Under the pieces are notes generated by a model. The model ran no database searches. It worked only from the letters and a program-made list of their open reading frames with translations, and had not been told where the DNA came from. Both the position numbers and the translations under genes were made by a program. Source: an uncultured Paracoccaceae bacterium (GTDB taxonomy: Bacteria; Pseudomonadota; Alphaproteobacteria; Rhodobacterales; Rhodobacteraceae). Taken from it: DNA of 57,621 nucleotides. Position 1 is the stretch's first letter. Each line of letters opens with the position of its first letter. The stretch is from NCBI GenBank assembly GCA_905182355.1, contig CAJJBH010000047.1, forward strand, positions 1 through 57,621, written 5' to 3'. This document shows, piece by piece, positions 17,318-26,203 of the stretch.

Positions 17318-18202
17318 ATGTTTCAAGCTCGTGCACAAAATCCCGCCCTAGCGGCCAGCCTGATCGGGATCGCAACCGCTTTTATTGCAGGAACAACCCT
17401 TTTTGCCAAAGCGCTGGGCAGCGATGCGTTTGGGCCAGCACTACATCCCCTACAAATCTCGCATGGGCGCTACGCGTTTGCGTTTATCGCGTTGGTTATG
17501 GTGGCCGCAATTATGCGCCCAAAATTTGGCACACCAAACTGGCGTTTACATATTGTCCGCACATCTTTTGGGTGGGCTGGTGTGACACTCATGTTCGCCT
17601 CCGTTGCGTTTATTCCTTTGGCCGATGCCACAGCCATCTCATTTCTGAACCCCGTATTTGGCATGATGCTCGCCATACCGTTGCTGGGCGAACGGGTTGG
17701 TCCAATCCGTTGGTCGGCAGCTATTATCGCATTGATCGGGGCCTTTATACTGTTAAGGCCAACGCCAGACAGCTTCCAGATCGCAGCTTTACTGCCACTC
17801 GGGGCCGCTATTTGCCTTGGATTTGAATTGATATTTATTAAAAAACTAAGCGGGCGCGAGAACCCTTTTCAAGTTTTGCTGACCAATAATTTCGTCGGCG
17901 TCGTCATATCAACCATAGCCGTGTTGCCCTTTTGGATTGCGCCAACACTCGCACAATGGGGCATACTTGCTCTTATTGGGATGTTCATGGCTGTCGCGCA
18001 GACCTGTTTTGTAAATGCAATGGCGCGGGCAGATGCCAGTTTCGTGGCCCCCTTCAGCTATGCCACTTTGATCTTTGCCACCCTATATGACCTCATTTTC
18101 TATGACGTATTTCCCGATGCCATCACGTGGCTTGGCGCAGGTATTATCATCGCCGGTGCGGTTCTTTTGGCGGTGCGCGAGGCACAACTGCGCCGCAGAT
18201 GA
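17318..18202 (+). CDS. DMT superfamily transporter (EamA domain)
   Basis: A 294-residue inner-membrane protein with about ten transmembrane segments in two EamA repeats: the first around residues 10-145 and the second around 150-290. Conserved features are the early ATAFIAGTTLFAKAL helix and the proline- and glycine-rich PLLGERVG end of repeat one. Members export or import amino acids, nucleotides or other metabolites; the substrate is not predictable. It stands alone between argD (divergent) and gcrA. Confidence 0.87.
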   Translation: MFQARAQNPALAASLIGIATAFIAGTTLFAKALGSDAFGPALHPLQISHGRYAFAFIALVMVAAIMRPKFGTPNWRLHIVRTSFGWAGVTLMFASVAFIPLADATAISFLNPVFGMMLAIPLLGERVGPIRWSAAIIALIGAFILLRPTPDSFQIAALLPLGAAICLGFELIFIKKLSGRENPFQVLLTNNFVGVVISTIAVLPFWIAPTLAQWGILALIGMFMAVAQTCFVNAMARADASFVAPFSYATLIFATLYDLIFYDVFPDAITWLGAGIIIAGAVLLAVREAQLRRR

Positions 18203-18305
18203 CGTATCACGCTTGTCACCGCCCACAGAACCATTAGAGTAGAGCGCTGAACGACACCACAAAGCGGCCTTACTTACCGGCCCCTTCTTAGCTTATGGAA
18301 ATCCT

Positions 18306-18872
18306 ATGTCCTGGACTGACGACCGCGTTGACGTATTAAAAAAGATGTGGGGCGAAGGCCAATCGGCCAGCCAAATCGCAAAAGAATTGGGCGGTGTCAC
18401 CCGCAATGCCGTGATTGGTAAAGTCCACCGTTTGGGCCTGTCCAACCGTGCAACCACCAACACAGCAGCCAAAACGGATGCAAAACCAAAGGCCGCGCCA
18501 AAGGCACCCGCCAAGCCTAAGGTCGTGATGCAGACTGAACCCGCGATTAAACCCGCCGATCCGAATGCGCCAAAGTCGACGCTGCCTGCCCGTCGCCAAA
18601 TCATTCCTGCAGGACAGCCGCTGCCACCGCAGCCGTCCGCAAATGAAATTAGCCCTGAGGCGTTGGCCAAAGTTAATGAGGTCGAGAAGAAGGCGAAGAA
18701 GCTGACTTTGATGGAATTGACCGAACGCACATGCAAATGGCCAGTTGGAGATCCAGCAACCGAAGATTTTTGGTTCTGCGGTTTGACCGTCAAACAGGGC
18801 AAGCCTTATTGCGAAGCCCACGTTGGCGTTGCCTTCCAACCAATGAGCGCACGCCGCGATCGTCGCCGTTAG
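18306..18872 (+). CDS. gcrA: GcrA family cell cycle regulator
   Basis: A 188-residue regulator found only in alphaproteobacteria. It binds sigma-70 RNA polymerase and methylated GANTC promoters to drive cell-cycle genes. The N-terminal helix-turn-helix begins MSWTDDRVDVLKKMWGEG (residues 1-45, with LGGVTRNAVIGKVHRLGLS as recognition region). A variable Ala/Lys/Pro-rich linker spans about 50-110. The C-terminal sigma-interacting domain holds the cysteine signature TCKWPVGDP ... FCG ... YCEAH. Followed by a strong hairpin terminator. Confidence 0.95.
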   Translation: MSWTDDRVDVLKKMWGEGQSASQIAKELGGVTRNAVIGKVHRLGLSNRATTNTAAKTDAKPKAAPKAPAKPKVVMQTEPAIKPADPNAPKSTLPARRQIIPAGQPLPPQPSANEISPEALAKVNEVEKKAKKLTLMELTERTCKWPVGDPATEDFWFCGLTVKQGKPYCEAHVGVAFQPMSARRDRRR

Positions 18873-18928
18873 TTTTTGGATTAAGGTGCGCAACGCGCAT
18901 ACCTTGCACTTTCATTAGATATATCAAA

Positions 18929-18949
18929 GGCCGCGCCCCCTGCGCGGCC
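18929..18949 (+). terminator. Terminator after gcrA
   Basis: GGCCGCGC (18929-18936) pairs with GCGCGGCC (18942-18949) around a 5-base loop, followed by CTTGTCGTTT. A strong rho-independent type hairpin with an interrupted T-tract. Confidence 0.7.
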
Positions 18950-19041
18950 CTTGTCGTTTGAAATACTTTGCACGCAAGTGTCACTTGCCACTGATACACC
19001 CCTCATGCGAAACCTCCGCGACCAGATTGGAGCCATTTTTT

Positions 19042-20658
19042 ATGACCGCAGCCATCCGTGCCGCTGATGCCCTTGCCCGTCGTCTTTATAATGCGGGGTG
19101 TCGTGTGGCCTTTGGTATGCCGGGCGGAGAGGTGTTGACCCTTATTGATGCGCTTGAAGCTGCGGGCATCAGGTTCGTCCTAGCAAAACATGAAAACGCG
19201 GCGGCCTTCATGGCCGAGGGCGCATGGCACCGAACAGGCGCACCTGGAATTCTGGTTGCAACCGTTGGCCCCGGTGCGTTGAACGGCGTGAACGCAGTTG
19301 CAAACGCGTTCCAGGATAGGGTGCCATTGATCGTCCTTGCAGGCGCCGTAGATGCGGATGAAGCGCAAAGCTACACCCATCAGGTCTTGGATCAAAATGC
19401 CGTCTTTGCCCCAATCACCAAGGCCAGCTTTACCTTGAACGCAGGGGCGGCCCATATCATCGCGGACAAAGCGGTTAGCATCGCAATGGAAGGCCGTCCC
19501 GGCCCTGTTCATATTGATATGCCCATCGCCGTAGCCGTCGCCCAAGTTCCAGCAAACGCTCCCTCCCCCCGCGCCCCTGCCACGCCAATGGTCCCTGCGC
19601 CCGATGTTCTGATCCAAGCCGCAGGCTGGCTCAGCGCCGCCACACGTCCGGTCATTATCGCAGGCGTTGATGCGGTGAACGAAGATGCATCAAGCGCGCT
19701 GGCAGATTTAGCAGAACGCTTTGGCATTCCCGTTATCACAACCTACAAAGCCAAAGGCTTGCTGCCTGAAGATCACAAGTTGGCCCTTGGCGGTGCGGGA
19801 CTGTCGCCTTTGGCAGACACGCACCTGCTGCCCTTGGTGCAAAAGGCTGATCTGATCATCTGCGCAGGGTATGACCCCATTGAAATGCGCACAGGTTGGC
19901 GCAATGTTTGGGAGGCCACAAAGGTCAACGTTATCGATATAATGGCTGAACCCAACCACCACTATATGCATCAGGCAACGCTGAATATCATCGGAAATAC
20001 GCCCGCAACGCTTGAGGCACTGAATACAGCTGCAACCCCGCGCACCGTTTGGGCTGGTGGAGAGATTGCAGCGACAAAATCCGCACTCGCCGCATCCTTT
20101 CCCAAGGACGATGTTTGGGGGCCAGCCGCCGTGATCGACGTGTGCCGTGAATCCCTTCCACGCGACACGCTGGCCACAGCCGACAGCGGTGCACATCGCA
20201 TTTTGTTAAGCCAGATGTGGGAATGTTATGAACCACGTGGCCTGATGCAATCTTCTGCTCTCTGTACGATGGGCTGTGCAGTCCCACTGGCAATGGGTGC
20301 GCAGTTTATCGAACCCACCCGCACAGTTGTCAGCTTTTCAGGCGATGCAGGTTTTCTGATGGTCGCTGGCGAACTTGCCACGGCCAAAGAACTGGGCCTA
20401 AACACAATTTTCGTGGTGTTTGTGGATGCGTCCCTAGCGTTGATCGAATTGAAGCAACGCCAGCGCCAAATGACGAACACTGGCGTTGAGTTTGCAAAAC
20501 ATGATTTCGCAGCAATCGGTCAGGCGTTTGGCGGTCAAGGGCACACAGTACACACCCGTGACGAATTGCAGCTTGCACTTAAGGCGGCGCAACAGGCACA
20601 AAGCTTTACAGTGATTGCTGCAGTTATTGAAAAAGGTGCTTACGATGGCCGACTCTAA
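19042..20658 (+). CDS. Thiamine-pyrophosphate-dependent enzyme (acetolactate synthase-like)
   Basis: A 538-residue enzyme with the three-domain plan of acetolactate synthase and its relatives. The N-terminal Pyr domain has GMPGGEVL and the cofactor-activating glutamate in AKHENAAAFMAEG. The middle Rossmann domain includes LIVLAGAVDADEAQS and a later VIIAGVDAV segment. The C-terminal PP domain has SFSGDAGFLM, the start of the TPP motif, with the usual distal Asn-Asn region altered to VDAS. The start is ATG 19042 with GGAG upstream. It overlaps the next gene by 14 bases, so the pair probably act together on a CoA-linked 2-keto or 2-hydroxy acid; that is inference. Confidence 0.85.
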   Translation: MTAAIRAADALARRLYNAGCRVAFGMPGGEVLTLIDALEAAGIRFVLAKHENAAAFMAEGAWHRTGAPGILVATVGPGALNGVNAVANAFQDRVPLIVLAGAVDADEAQSYTHQVLDQNAVFAPITKASFTLNAGAAHIIADKAVSIAMEGRPGPVHIDMPIAVAVAQVPANAPSPRAPATPMVPAPDVLIQAAGWLSAATRPVIIAGVDAVNEDASSALADLAERFGIPVITTYKAKGLLPEDHKLALGGAGLSPLADTHLLPLVQKADLIICAGYDPIEMRTGWRNVWEATKVNVIDIMAEPNHHYMHQATLNIIGNTPATLEALNTAATPRTVWAGGEIAATKSALAASFPKDDVWGPAAVIDVCRESLPRDTLATADSGAHRILLSQMWECYEPRGLMQSSALCTMGCAVPLAMGAQFIEPTRTVVSFSGDAGFLMVAGELATAKELGLNTIFVVFVDASLALIELKQRQRQMTNTGVEFAKHDFAAIGQAFGGQGHTVHTRDELQLALKAAQQAQSFTVIAAVIEKGAYDGRL

Positions 20659-21862
20659 AACCACGATTGATACACCAACCGCACTTGGCGATCTATTTGT
20701 TCTGGACCTAAGTCGTATCTTGGCAGGACCAACAGCCACGCAATTGCTGGGTGATTTTGGCGCGACCATCATCAAGGTAGAGAACCCCAAAACAGGCGGT
20801 GACGACACGCGCGGTTGGGGGCCAAACTTTGCCCGCAACACCGATGGCACCGCAACTGATCTTAGCGCCTATTTCATGGCTGCCAATCGCAACAAGCAAT
20901 CTATCGCAGTCGATATTTCCACATCCGAAGGCCAGGCGATCATTCACGAATTGGCCGCCCGTGCCGATATTATTATTGAAAATTACAAACCTGATGGTTT
21001 GGTCAAATACGGGTTGGATCACGCCACGATGCTTAAGAAACATCCTAGCGTTGTGTATTGTTCCATCTCGGGATTTGGTCAAACTGGCCCAAATCGCACG
21101 CAACCCGGATACGATTTGATGGCCCAAGGGTATGGTGGCGTCATGTCTCTTACTGGCGACCCCGAAGGTGTCCCGACCAAAGTTGGCGTCGGCATAGCAG
21201 ACGTGATGTGTGGCATGTACGCGACCATCGGCATCCTGACGGCGTTACGGCACCGCGACAAAACGGGCGAAGGGCAGCATATCGATCTAAGTTTGGTGGA
21301 TGCTTCAATGGCGTGGCTGATCAATGAGGGCACAAATTTCCTGACATCTGGCAACGCCCCCAAACGGCGCGGCAATGCGCATCCAAACATCGTACCTTAT
21401 GACGCGTTTGAAGCAAGCGACGGGCATCTTCTGATCGCTGTCGGCAACGACGCCCAATTTGCCCGCTTCTGTGATGTTATCGGACGTAGCGATCTAACCG
21501 CAGACGCCCGTTATAGAACAAATCTGGACCGGATCGAACATCGCGAAGAACTGATCCCTCAGTTGCGCGCAACCCTTGTGACACTGACCAAGGATGACAT
21601 TTTGCAAAAGATGCAAAGTGTTAAGGTTCCCGTCGGTCCAATCCATACGGTTCCCGAAGCGCTGCAATCGGATCAGGCTGTTGCGCGGGGTACGATTGTC
21701 GATGTGGCTGCGGATGACGTTCAGGGAGGCCGCGTCCAACTGTTGGCGAATCCACTTAAATTGTCGCGCACCCCTGTGCAATACCGATCCGCCCCACCCC
21801 GCTTTGGGCAGGACACAGACGCGGTGCTTGAAACACTTAAGTCGCCCAAACCCCTTAAATAA
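20645..21862 (+). CDS. CaiB/BaiF (class III) CoA-transferase
   Basis: A 405-residue family III CoA-transferase. The N-terminus has VLDLSRILAGPTATQLLGDFGA, shortened here to its core LAGPTATQLLGD, and the pattern IIKVENP. GYDLMAQGYGGVMSLTGDPEG includes the region of the catalytic aspartate. Members move CoA between carboxylic acids via an aspartyl-CoA intermediate. The start is ATG 20645, inside the end of the TPP enzyme gene, which indicates coupling. The acid substrates are not identifiable. An AACCAGC/GCTGGTT hairpin lies just after the stop. Confidence 0.9.
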   Translation: MADSKTTIDTPTALGDLFVLDLSRILAGPTATQLLGDFGATIIKVENPKTGGDDTRGWGPNFARNTDGTATDLSAYFMAANRNKQSIAVDISTSEGQAIIHELAARADIIIENYKPDGLVKYGLDHATMLKKHPSVVYCSISGFGQTGPNRTQPGYDLMAQGYGGVMSLTGDPEGVPTKVGVGIADVMCGMYATIGILTALRHRDKTGEGQHIDLSLVDASMAWLINEGTNFLTSGNAPKRRGNAHPNIVPYDAFEASDGHLLIAVGNDAQFARFCDVIGRSDLTADARYRTNLDRIEHREELIPQLRATLVTLTKDDILQKMQSVKVPVGPIHTVPEALQSDQAVARGTIVDVAADDVQGGRVQLLANPLKLSRTPVQYRSAPPRFGQDTDAVLETLKSPKPLK

Positions 21863-22043
21863 CCAGCACAAACGCTTTGTAATCAGCTGGTTTTCGCTGG
21901 TTCGCAGGGCAGTTTTGTCATTTTATTCACGAAAACTGGCCCTCGCTTCACGGTTGCGTGTAAGCGATCCTCAAGGCGTGTTTTGATGCATAATATCCGT
22001 TAAACCGTCGACAATAATCTACCGTTAATGAGGTCCAGTTCTT

Positions 22044-23393
22044 ATGATGTACGATATATGTGACAGCCCCGTAAGCTTAACCAGCCAAGCCCAGTTAGAC
22101 GACTGGAACGGCGTTGTGCATGGAGTTTTGTCACATGGAACAAAGCCAGGGGTACACCTTGGCGCATTGATAGATGCGAACCCTGATTTCGCAATGGGTC
22201 ATGCGGCACGTGGGTTGTTTATGATCATGACGGGTCGCAAAGAGATGCTGACCCACGCTATTGATGCTGCCAAAACTTCAAAGCAGAAACTGAAAGTCCA
22301 CGGCGGCAATACACGCGAACAAGGCTGGGTGACGGCCCTTGATCAGTGGCTCAACGACCAGCCCACGCGCGCCATTGAAACAATGGAAAAAATTCTGCGT
22401 GAAAACCCACGTGATACGATAAGTGCCAAACTTAGCCACGGTATCCGCTTCATCCTAGGAGATGGAAACGGCATGCGTCGCTCGGTCGAGCGCGTGTTAG
22501 GTGCGCATGGTTCAGATCATGCCATGCGTGGATATATTTTGGGTTGTCATGCCTTCACCCTTGAAGAAACCGGCGAATACGCGGCGGCTGAACGTACCGG
22601 CTTGCAAGGTCTGCAATACGCTACCGATGATGCATGGGGGCTGCACGCAGTCGCACACGTTTATGACATGACGGCCAATCCAGATGCTGGCATTCAACTG
22701 ATCGAAGACAACGGTGCTGCTTGGGGGCATTGCAACAACTTCACCTACCACGTCTGGTGGCACAAAGCTTTGTTGCATTTGGATCGTGGTGAATTGGACG
22801 TGGCTTTGGCCTTGTACGACACCAAAATTCGCCAAGACAAAACTGATGATTACCGTGATATAGCAAACGCCACATCACTCCTTATGCGTCTTGAGCTTGA
22901 GGGAATGGATGTGGCCAATCGCTGGGACGAACTGGCTGATTTCTCCGAAAATCGCACTGAAGACAGTTGCCTGGTTTTTGCAGACCTTCATTACATGCTG
23001 GCGCTTGCTGGTGCCAATCGCCCCGATGCCAAAGCCGAAATGATGGCCCGTTTTGCATGTGATGCGATACAATCTGGCGATATGGCCCAGCGGTTCAAAG
23101 ACCCCGGTATGGCCGCGATGGCGGGGCTGAATGCCTTTTCCGAGGGACGCTACACCGACGCATTCGTCAATTTGGCCGCCGCACGCCCATCGATGCAGAC
23201 CATTGGGGGCAGTCACGCCCAGCGCGATGTGTTTGAACGTATGACTATTGATGCGGGCCTACGCGCAGGTGGGGTGGATCAGGTCGAAACATTCTTGTCC
23301 GAACGTCTTTCGCAACGCGCAGGTCACGAGGACCGCTTTACGGCCACCCGTTTCGCAAGCCTTGCGGATGCCCGCCGAATTCCAGCGCAATAG
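22044..23393 (+). CDS. Tetratricopeptide-repeat protein (TTC38-like)
   Basis: A 449-residue, apparently soluble protein made of helical TPR-type repeats and resembling the tetratricopeptide repeat protein 38 family. Typical stretches include TRAIETMEKILRENPRD and RGELDVALALYDTKIRQD. Conserved tryptophan- and histidine-rich central segments such as TYHVWWHKALLHLD are a family mark. No signal peptide or catalytic motif is seen. It precedes opgC by 45 bases; a functional tie to glucan synthesis is not evident. Confidence 0.8.
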   Translation: MMYDICDSPVSLTSQAQLDDWNGVVHGVLSHGTKPGVHLGALIDANPDFAMGHAARGLFMIMTGRKEMLTHAIDAAKTSKQKLKVHGGNTREQGWVTALDQWLNDQPTRAIETMEKILRENPRDTISAKLSHGIRFILGDGNGMRRSVERVLGAHGSDHAMRGYILGCHAFTLEETGEYAAAERTGLQGLQYATDDAWGLHAVAHVYDMTANPDAGIQLIEDNGAAWGHCNNFTYHVWWHKALLHLDRGELDVALALYDTKIRQDKTDDYRDIANATSLLMRLELEGMDVANRWDELADFSENRTEDSCLVFADLHYMLALAGANRPDAKAEMMARFACDAIQSGDMAQRFKDPGMAAMAGLNAFSEGRYTDAFVNLAAARPSMQTIGGSHAQRDVFERMTIDAGLRAGGVDQVETFLSERLSQRAGHEDRFTATRFASLADARRIPAQ

Positions 23394-23438
23394 CGGCTAA
23401 ATGCTTGACCCGCCCGTACATCACAGTAGAGCCATGAC

Positions 23439-24686
23439 ATGACATTAGCCGACCCATCCAACCTAACCCCGATTGCCCAGACCGCGCCCCGTGCAGCGAC
23501 ACCTGCACGTGTGCGCGATCTGCGCCTCGATTTCTTTCGGGGCCTCGCAATGTTCATCATTTTGATGGCGCACACACCGGGCAATTTTCTGACCAGCTGG
23601 ATTCCAGCCCGTTGGGGGTTTTCCGATGCAACCGAGATTTTTGTGTTTTGTTCTGGCATGGCCAGCGCCATCGCCTTTGGGCGTGGATATGACACCGTAG
23701 GTTGGCGATTGGGCACAGCCCGTGTGGGATTCCGTGTTTGGCAAGTGTATTGGGCCCACGTTGGCCTATTCTTCGCCACACTGGCACTGACCGTCGCACT
23801 TACAAATTCAGGCTTTGGCACTCGTAACTATTGGGGGCAGTTGAACCTATGGCCGATGTTTGTGGAAAGCGACAAATGGGCCAACCCTGACATCCTGCTT
23901 AGCTTTATGACATTGCGCTATGTGCCGAATTATTTCGACATCCTGCCGATGTATATGATTGTGCTGATGCTGATGCCGATCATCATGGCATTGGCAAACG
24001 TCAACAAATGGCTGGTCGGCGCGTTCATCCTGACCGTTTGGCTGTTCGCACAACGCAAACTGCTCGACAACCTTGGGTTAAGCCAATTTTACATCGGCTT
24101 CCCAGCCGAACCTTGGACGGATCGTCCGTGGTTCTTTAATCCTTTTGGCTGGCAGTTGGTCTTTTTTACAGGCTTTGCCTTTATGCGCGGCTGGTTGCCG
24201 AAACCACCCGTCAACAAAACGCTGATCCTGTTCGCCGCATTTCTGGTGATCGCGAACATCCCGCTTTCCAACATCGGAGTGCGCGAATTCGGGTTCGACT
24301 GGGCGCGCGATATACGGGGTGTGATCAAACCACTTATCGACAAGTCCAGCTTTGGCATCCTACGCTACGTCCACTTCCTTGCCCTCGCTTATCTGTGCTG
24401 GGTTGCGGCGGGTGACAAAGGCGACAACCTTTTGCCACGCGGCAATGGCACCCTCTCTAACGTTTGGGAAACGTGCCTCGCAATCATCTTAAAAGTTGGC
24501 CAGCAGTCTTTGGCCGTCTTCGTGGTCAGCATGTTCACCGCACGTTTGATGGGCTTTGTCATGGACATCACTGGTCGCGACACAGTGACAGTTCTGATGG
24601 TCAATCTGGCAGGCACTTGCGTCTTGGTTGCGACAGCTTACGGCGCAGGTTGGTTCAAATCCCAACCTTGGCGGGTGGTGAAATAA
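23439..24686 (+). CDS. opgC: OpgC-type membrane protein (periplasmic glucan succinyl/acyl modification)
   Basis: A 415-residue polytopic membrane protein of the OpgC family, which transfers succinyl groups to osmoregulated periplasmic glucans. Near residue 30 it has LRLDFFRGLAMFIILMAH, the family's opening helix with the D-F-F-R-G signature, followed by about ten membrane segments. The periplasmic/cytoplasmic loop FLTSWIPARWGFSDATEIFV is also conserved. The stop TAA overlaps the opgG start (TAATG), so the genes are translated as a unit. Confidence 0.9.
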   Translation: MTLADPSNLTPIAQTAPRAATPARVRDLRLDFFRGLAMFIILMAHTPGNFLTSWIPARWGFSDATEIFVFCSGMASAIAFGRGYDTVGWRLGTARVGFRVWQVYWAHVGLFFATLALTVALTNSGFGTRNYWGQLNLWPMFVESDKWANPDILLSFMTLRYVPNYFDILPMYMIVLMLMPIIMALANVNKWLVGAFILTVWLFAQRKLLDNLGLSQFYIGFPAEPWTDRPWFFNPFGWQLVFFTGFAFMRGWLPKPPVNKTLILFAAFLVIANIPLSNIGVREFGFDWARDIRGVIKPLIDKSSFGILRYVHFLALAYLCWVAAGDKGDNLLPRGNGTLSNVWETCLAIILKVGQQSLAVFVVSMFTARLMGFVMDITGRDTVTVLMVNLAGTCVLVATAYGAGWFKSQPWRVVK

Positions 24687-26203
24687 TGCGGCGTCGCGAG
24701 GTTCTAGCATCCATTGCAGCGCTGGCCGCTGTCCCTACTGCTTCTTGGGCTGATGAACCGGGCCTACAGCTTGGGGACGCAACCCCGTTTGACGCCAACA
24801 CTGTCACGGATCGCGCCCGCGCAATGGCTGCCCAGCCTTATACGCCGCGCCCGCTGATCCCCCAAGAATGGCGCAATCTAACATATGACCAATACCGTAA
24901 AATCTGGTTCGATGCGCGCAACGCGCTTTGGGAAGGTACCGATACGCCACAACGCGTCGACGTATTCCCACCGGGCCTGTATTTCCCCCAAGGGATCAAA
25001 ACATTCGTGGTGGAAGGTGACACAGCACGCCCAATCAAATTCGATCTTGGCGTTTTTGACACCACCGACACATTTCCAGACGTGCCAATCGACGACACGC
25101 TTGGGTATTCTGGTTTGCGCCTTCGAGCTGAAATCGACAAGCCGTCGATCTTTCAAGAGTACGCCGTATTTCAAGGGGCCAGCTACTTCCGTGGCATCGG
25201 TAAGGGACAAACTTATGGGCTATCGGCCCGTGGCCTTGCCTTAAAGACCGCCGACCCAATGGGCGAAGAGTTCCCCGATTTCACGTCCTTCTGGATGGAA
25301 CGGCCAACGACAGGCTCTGACAATGTTATCATCCACGCTTTGCTCGACAGCCCAAGTTGCACGGGCGCTTATCGTTTTGACGTCGCGCATGGTGACACAA
25401 CCGTCATGCAGGTTGCGGCTGAAATTTTCGCACGCGAAGACATGACACACATCGGTATTGCGCCGCTGACCTCAATGTTCCTGTTCGACGACACCGACCG
25501 CCAACGCTTTGATGATTTCCGCCCCGCAGTACACGACAGCGACGGGTTGTTGATCCACAATGGCGCAGGCGAGATCATCTGGCGCCCGCTTGCAAACCCG
25601 CTAAGCCTGCAAATCAGCGCCTTTGCGGATAATAATCCCAAGGGGTTCGGTCTGTGCCAACGGTCCCGCGAATTCAGTCAATTCAACGACCTTGAAGCGC
25701 ATTATCACAAACGCCCAAGCCTATGGGTCACACCGGGCGAAGGCTGGGGGCGCGGGTCCGTGCAACTGGTGGAAATTCCCGCAGACCTTGAAATTTACGA
25801 CAACATCGTCGCCTGCTGGCGCCCCTCTGCTGATTTGATTGCAGGGGACACTCACCGCATGACATATCGCCTTGATTGGGGCGATGCACCTGCCCCGCAA
25901 AAAGCGATGGCAGTGCTGAACACTGCGTCGGGTGGGCGTCCCGAAGGTGGGCGCATTTTTACCATCGATTTCGCACCAGATGACCGTCTTCCAGACGATT
26001 TGAACGATCTTATGAAAATCATTCGCACCTCGGCTGGCGAAGTCACCGATGGGGTTTTACAACGCAATCCTGAAACGGGTGGTCCGCGCCTTGCCTTCAC
26101 CTTCTACGCAGGAGACGCCACATGGGCCGAGTTCCGCGTTCAGTTGCGCCTTGAAAGCGAAGCCTTGTCTGAAGTTTGGCTGTACCGATGGACCAAAAGT
26201 TAA
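24686..26203 (+). CDS. opgG: Glucan biosynthesis protein OpgG/OpgD
   Basis: A 505-residue periplasmic MdoG-family protein needed to build the branched glucan backbone. It starts MRRREVLASIAALAAVP, a signal sequence with an RR pair resembling a Tat signal and ending SWA, as in OpgD. The large beta-sandwich begins with LGVFDTTD-type segments, and the C-terminal immunoglobulin-like domain follows about residue 390. The start is the ATG sharing its A with the opgC stop; the frame remains open further upstream only as a shadow of opgC. Its stop overlaps the opgH start in the same TAATG manner. Confidence 0.9.
   Translation: MRRREVLASIAALAAVPTASWADEPGLQLGDATPFDANTVTDRARAMAAQPYTPRPLIPQEWRNLTYDQYRKIWFDARNALWEGTDTPQRVDVFPPGLYFPQGIKTFVVEGDTARPIKFDLGVFDTTDTFPDVPIDDTLGYSGLRLRAEIDKPSIFQEYAVFQGASYFRGIGKGQTYGLSARGLALKTADPMGEEFPDFTSFWMERPTTGSDNVIIHALLDSPSCTGAYRFDVAHGDTTVMQVAAEIFAREDMTHIGIAPLTSMFLFDDTDRQRFDDFRPAVHDSDGLLIHNGAGEIIWRPLANPLSLQISAFADNNPKGFGLCQRSREFSQFNDLEAHYHKRPSLWVTPGEGWGRGSVQLVEIPADLEIYDNIVACWRPSADLIAGDTHRMTYRLDWGDAPAPQKAMAVLNTASGGRPEGGRIFTIDFAPDDRLPDDLNDLMKIIRTSAGEVTDGVLQRNPETGGPRLAFTFYAGDATWAEFRVQLRLESEALSEVWLYRWTKS

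Noticed and set aside
19042..21862. Oxalyl-CoA decarboxylase plus formyl-CoA transferase (oxalate degradation)
   Set aside because: The TPP protein resembles acetolactate-synthase-type enzymes more than Oxc; kept only as an alternative.
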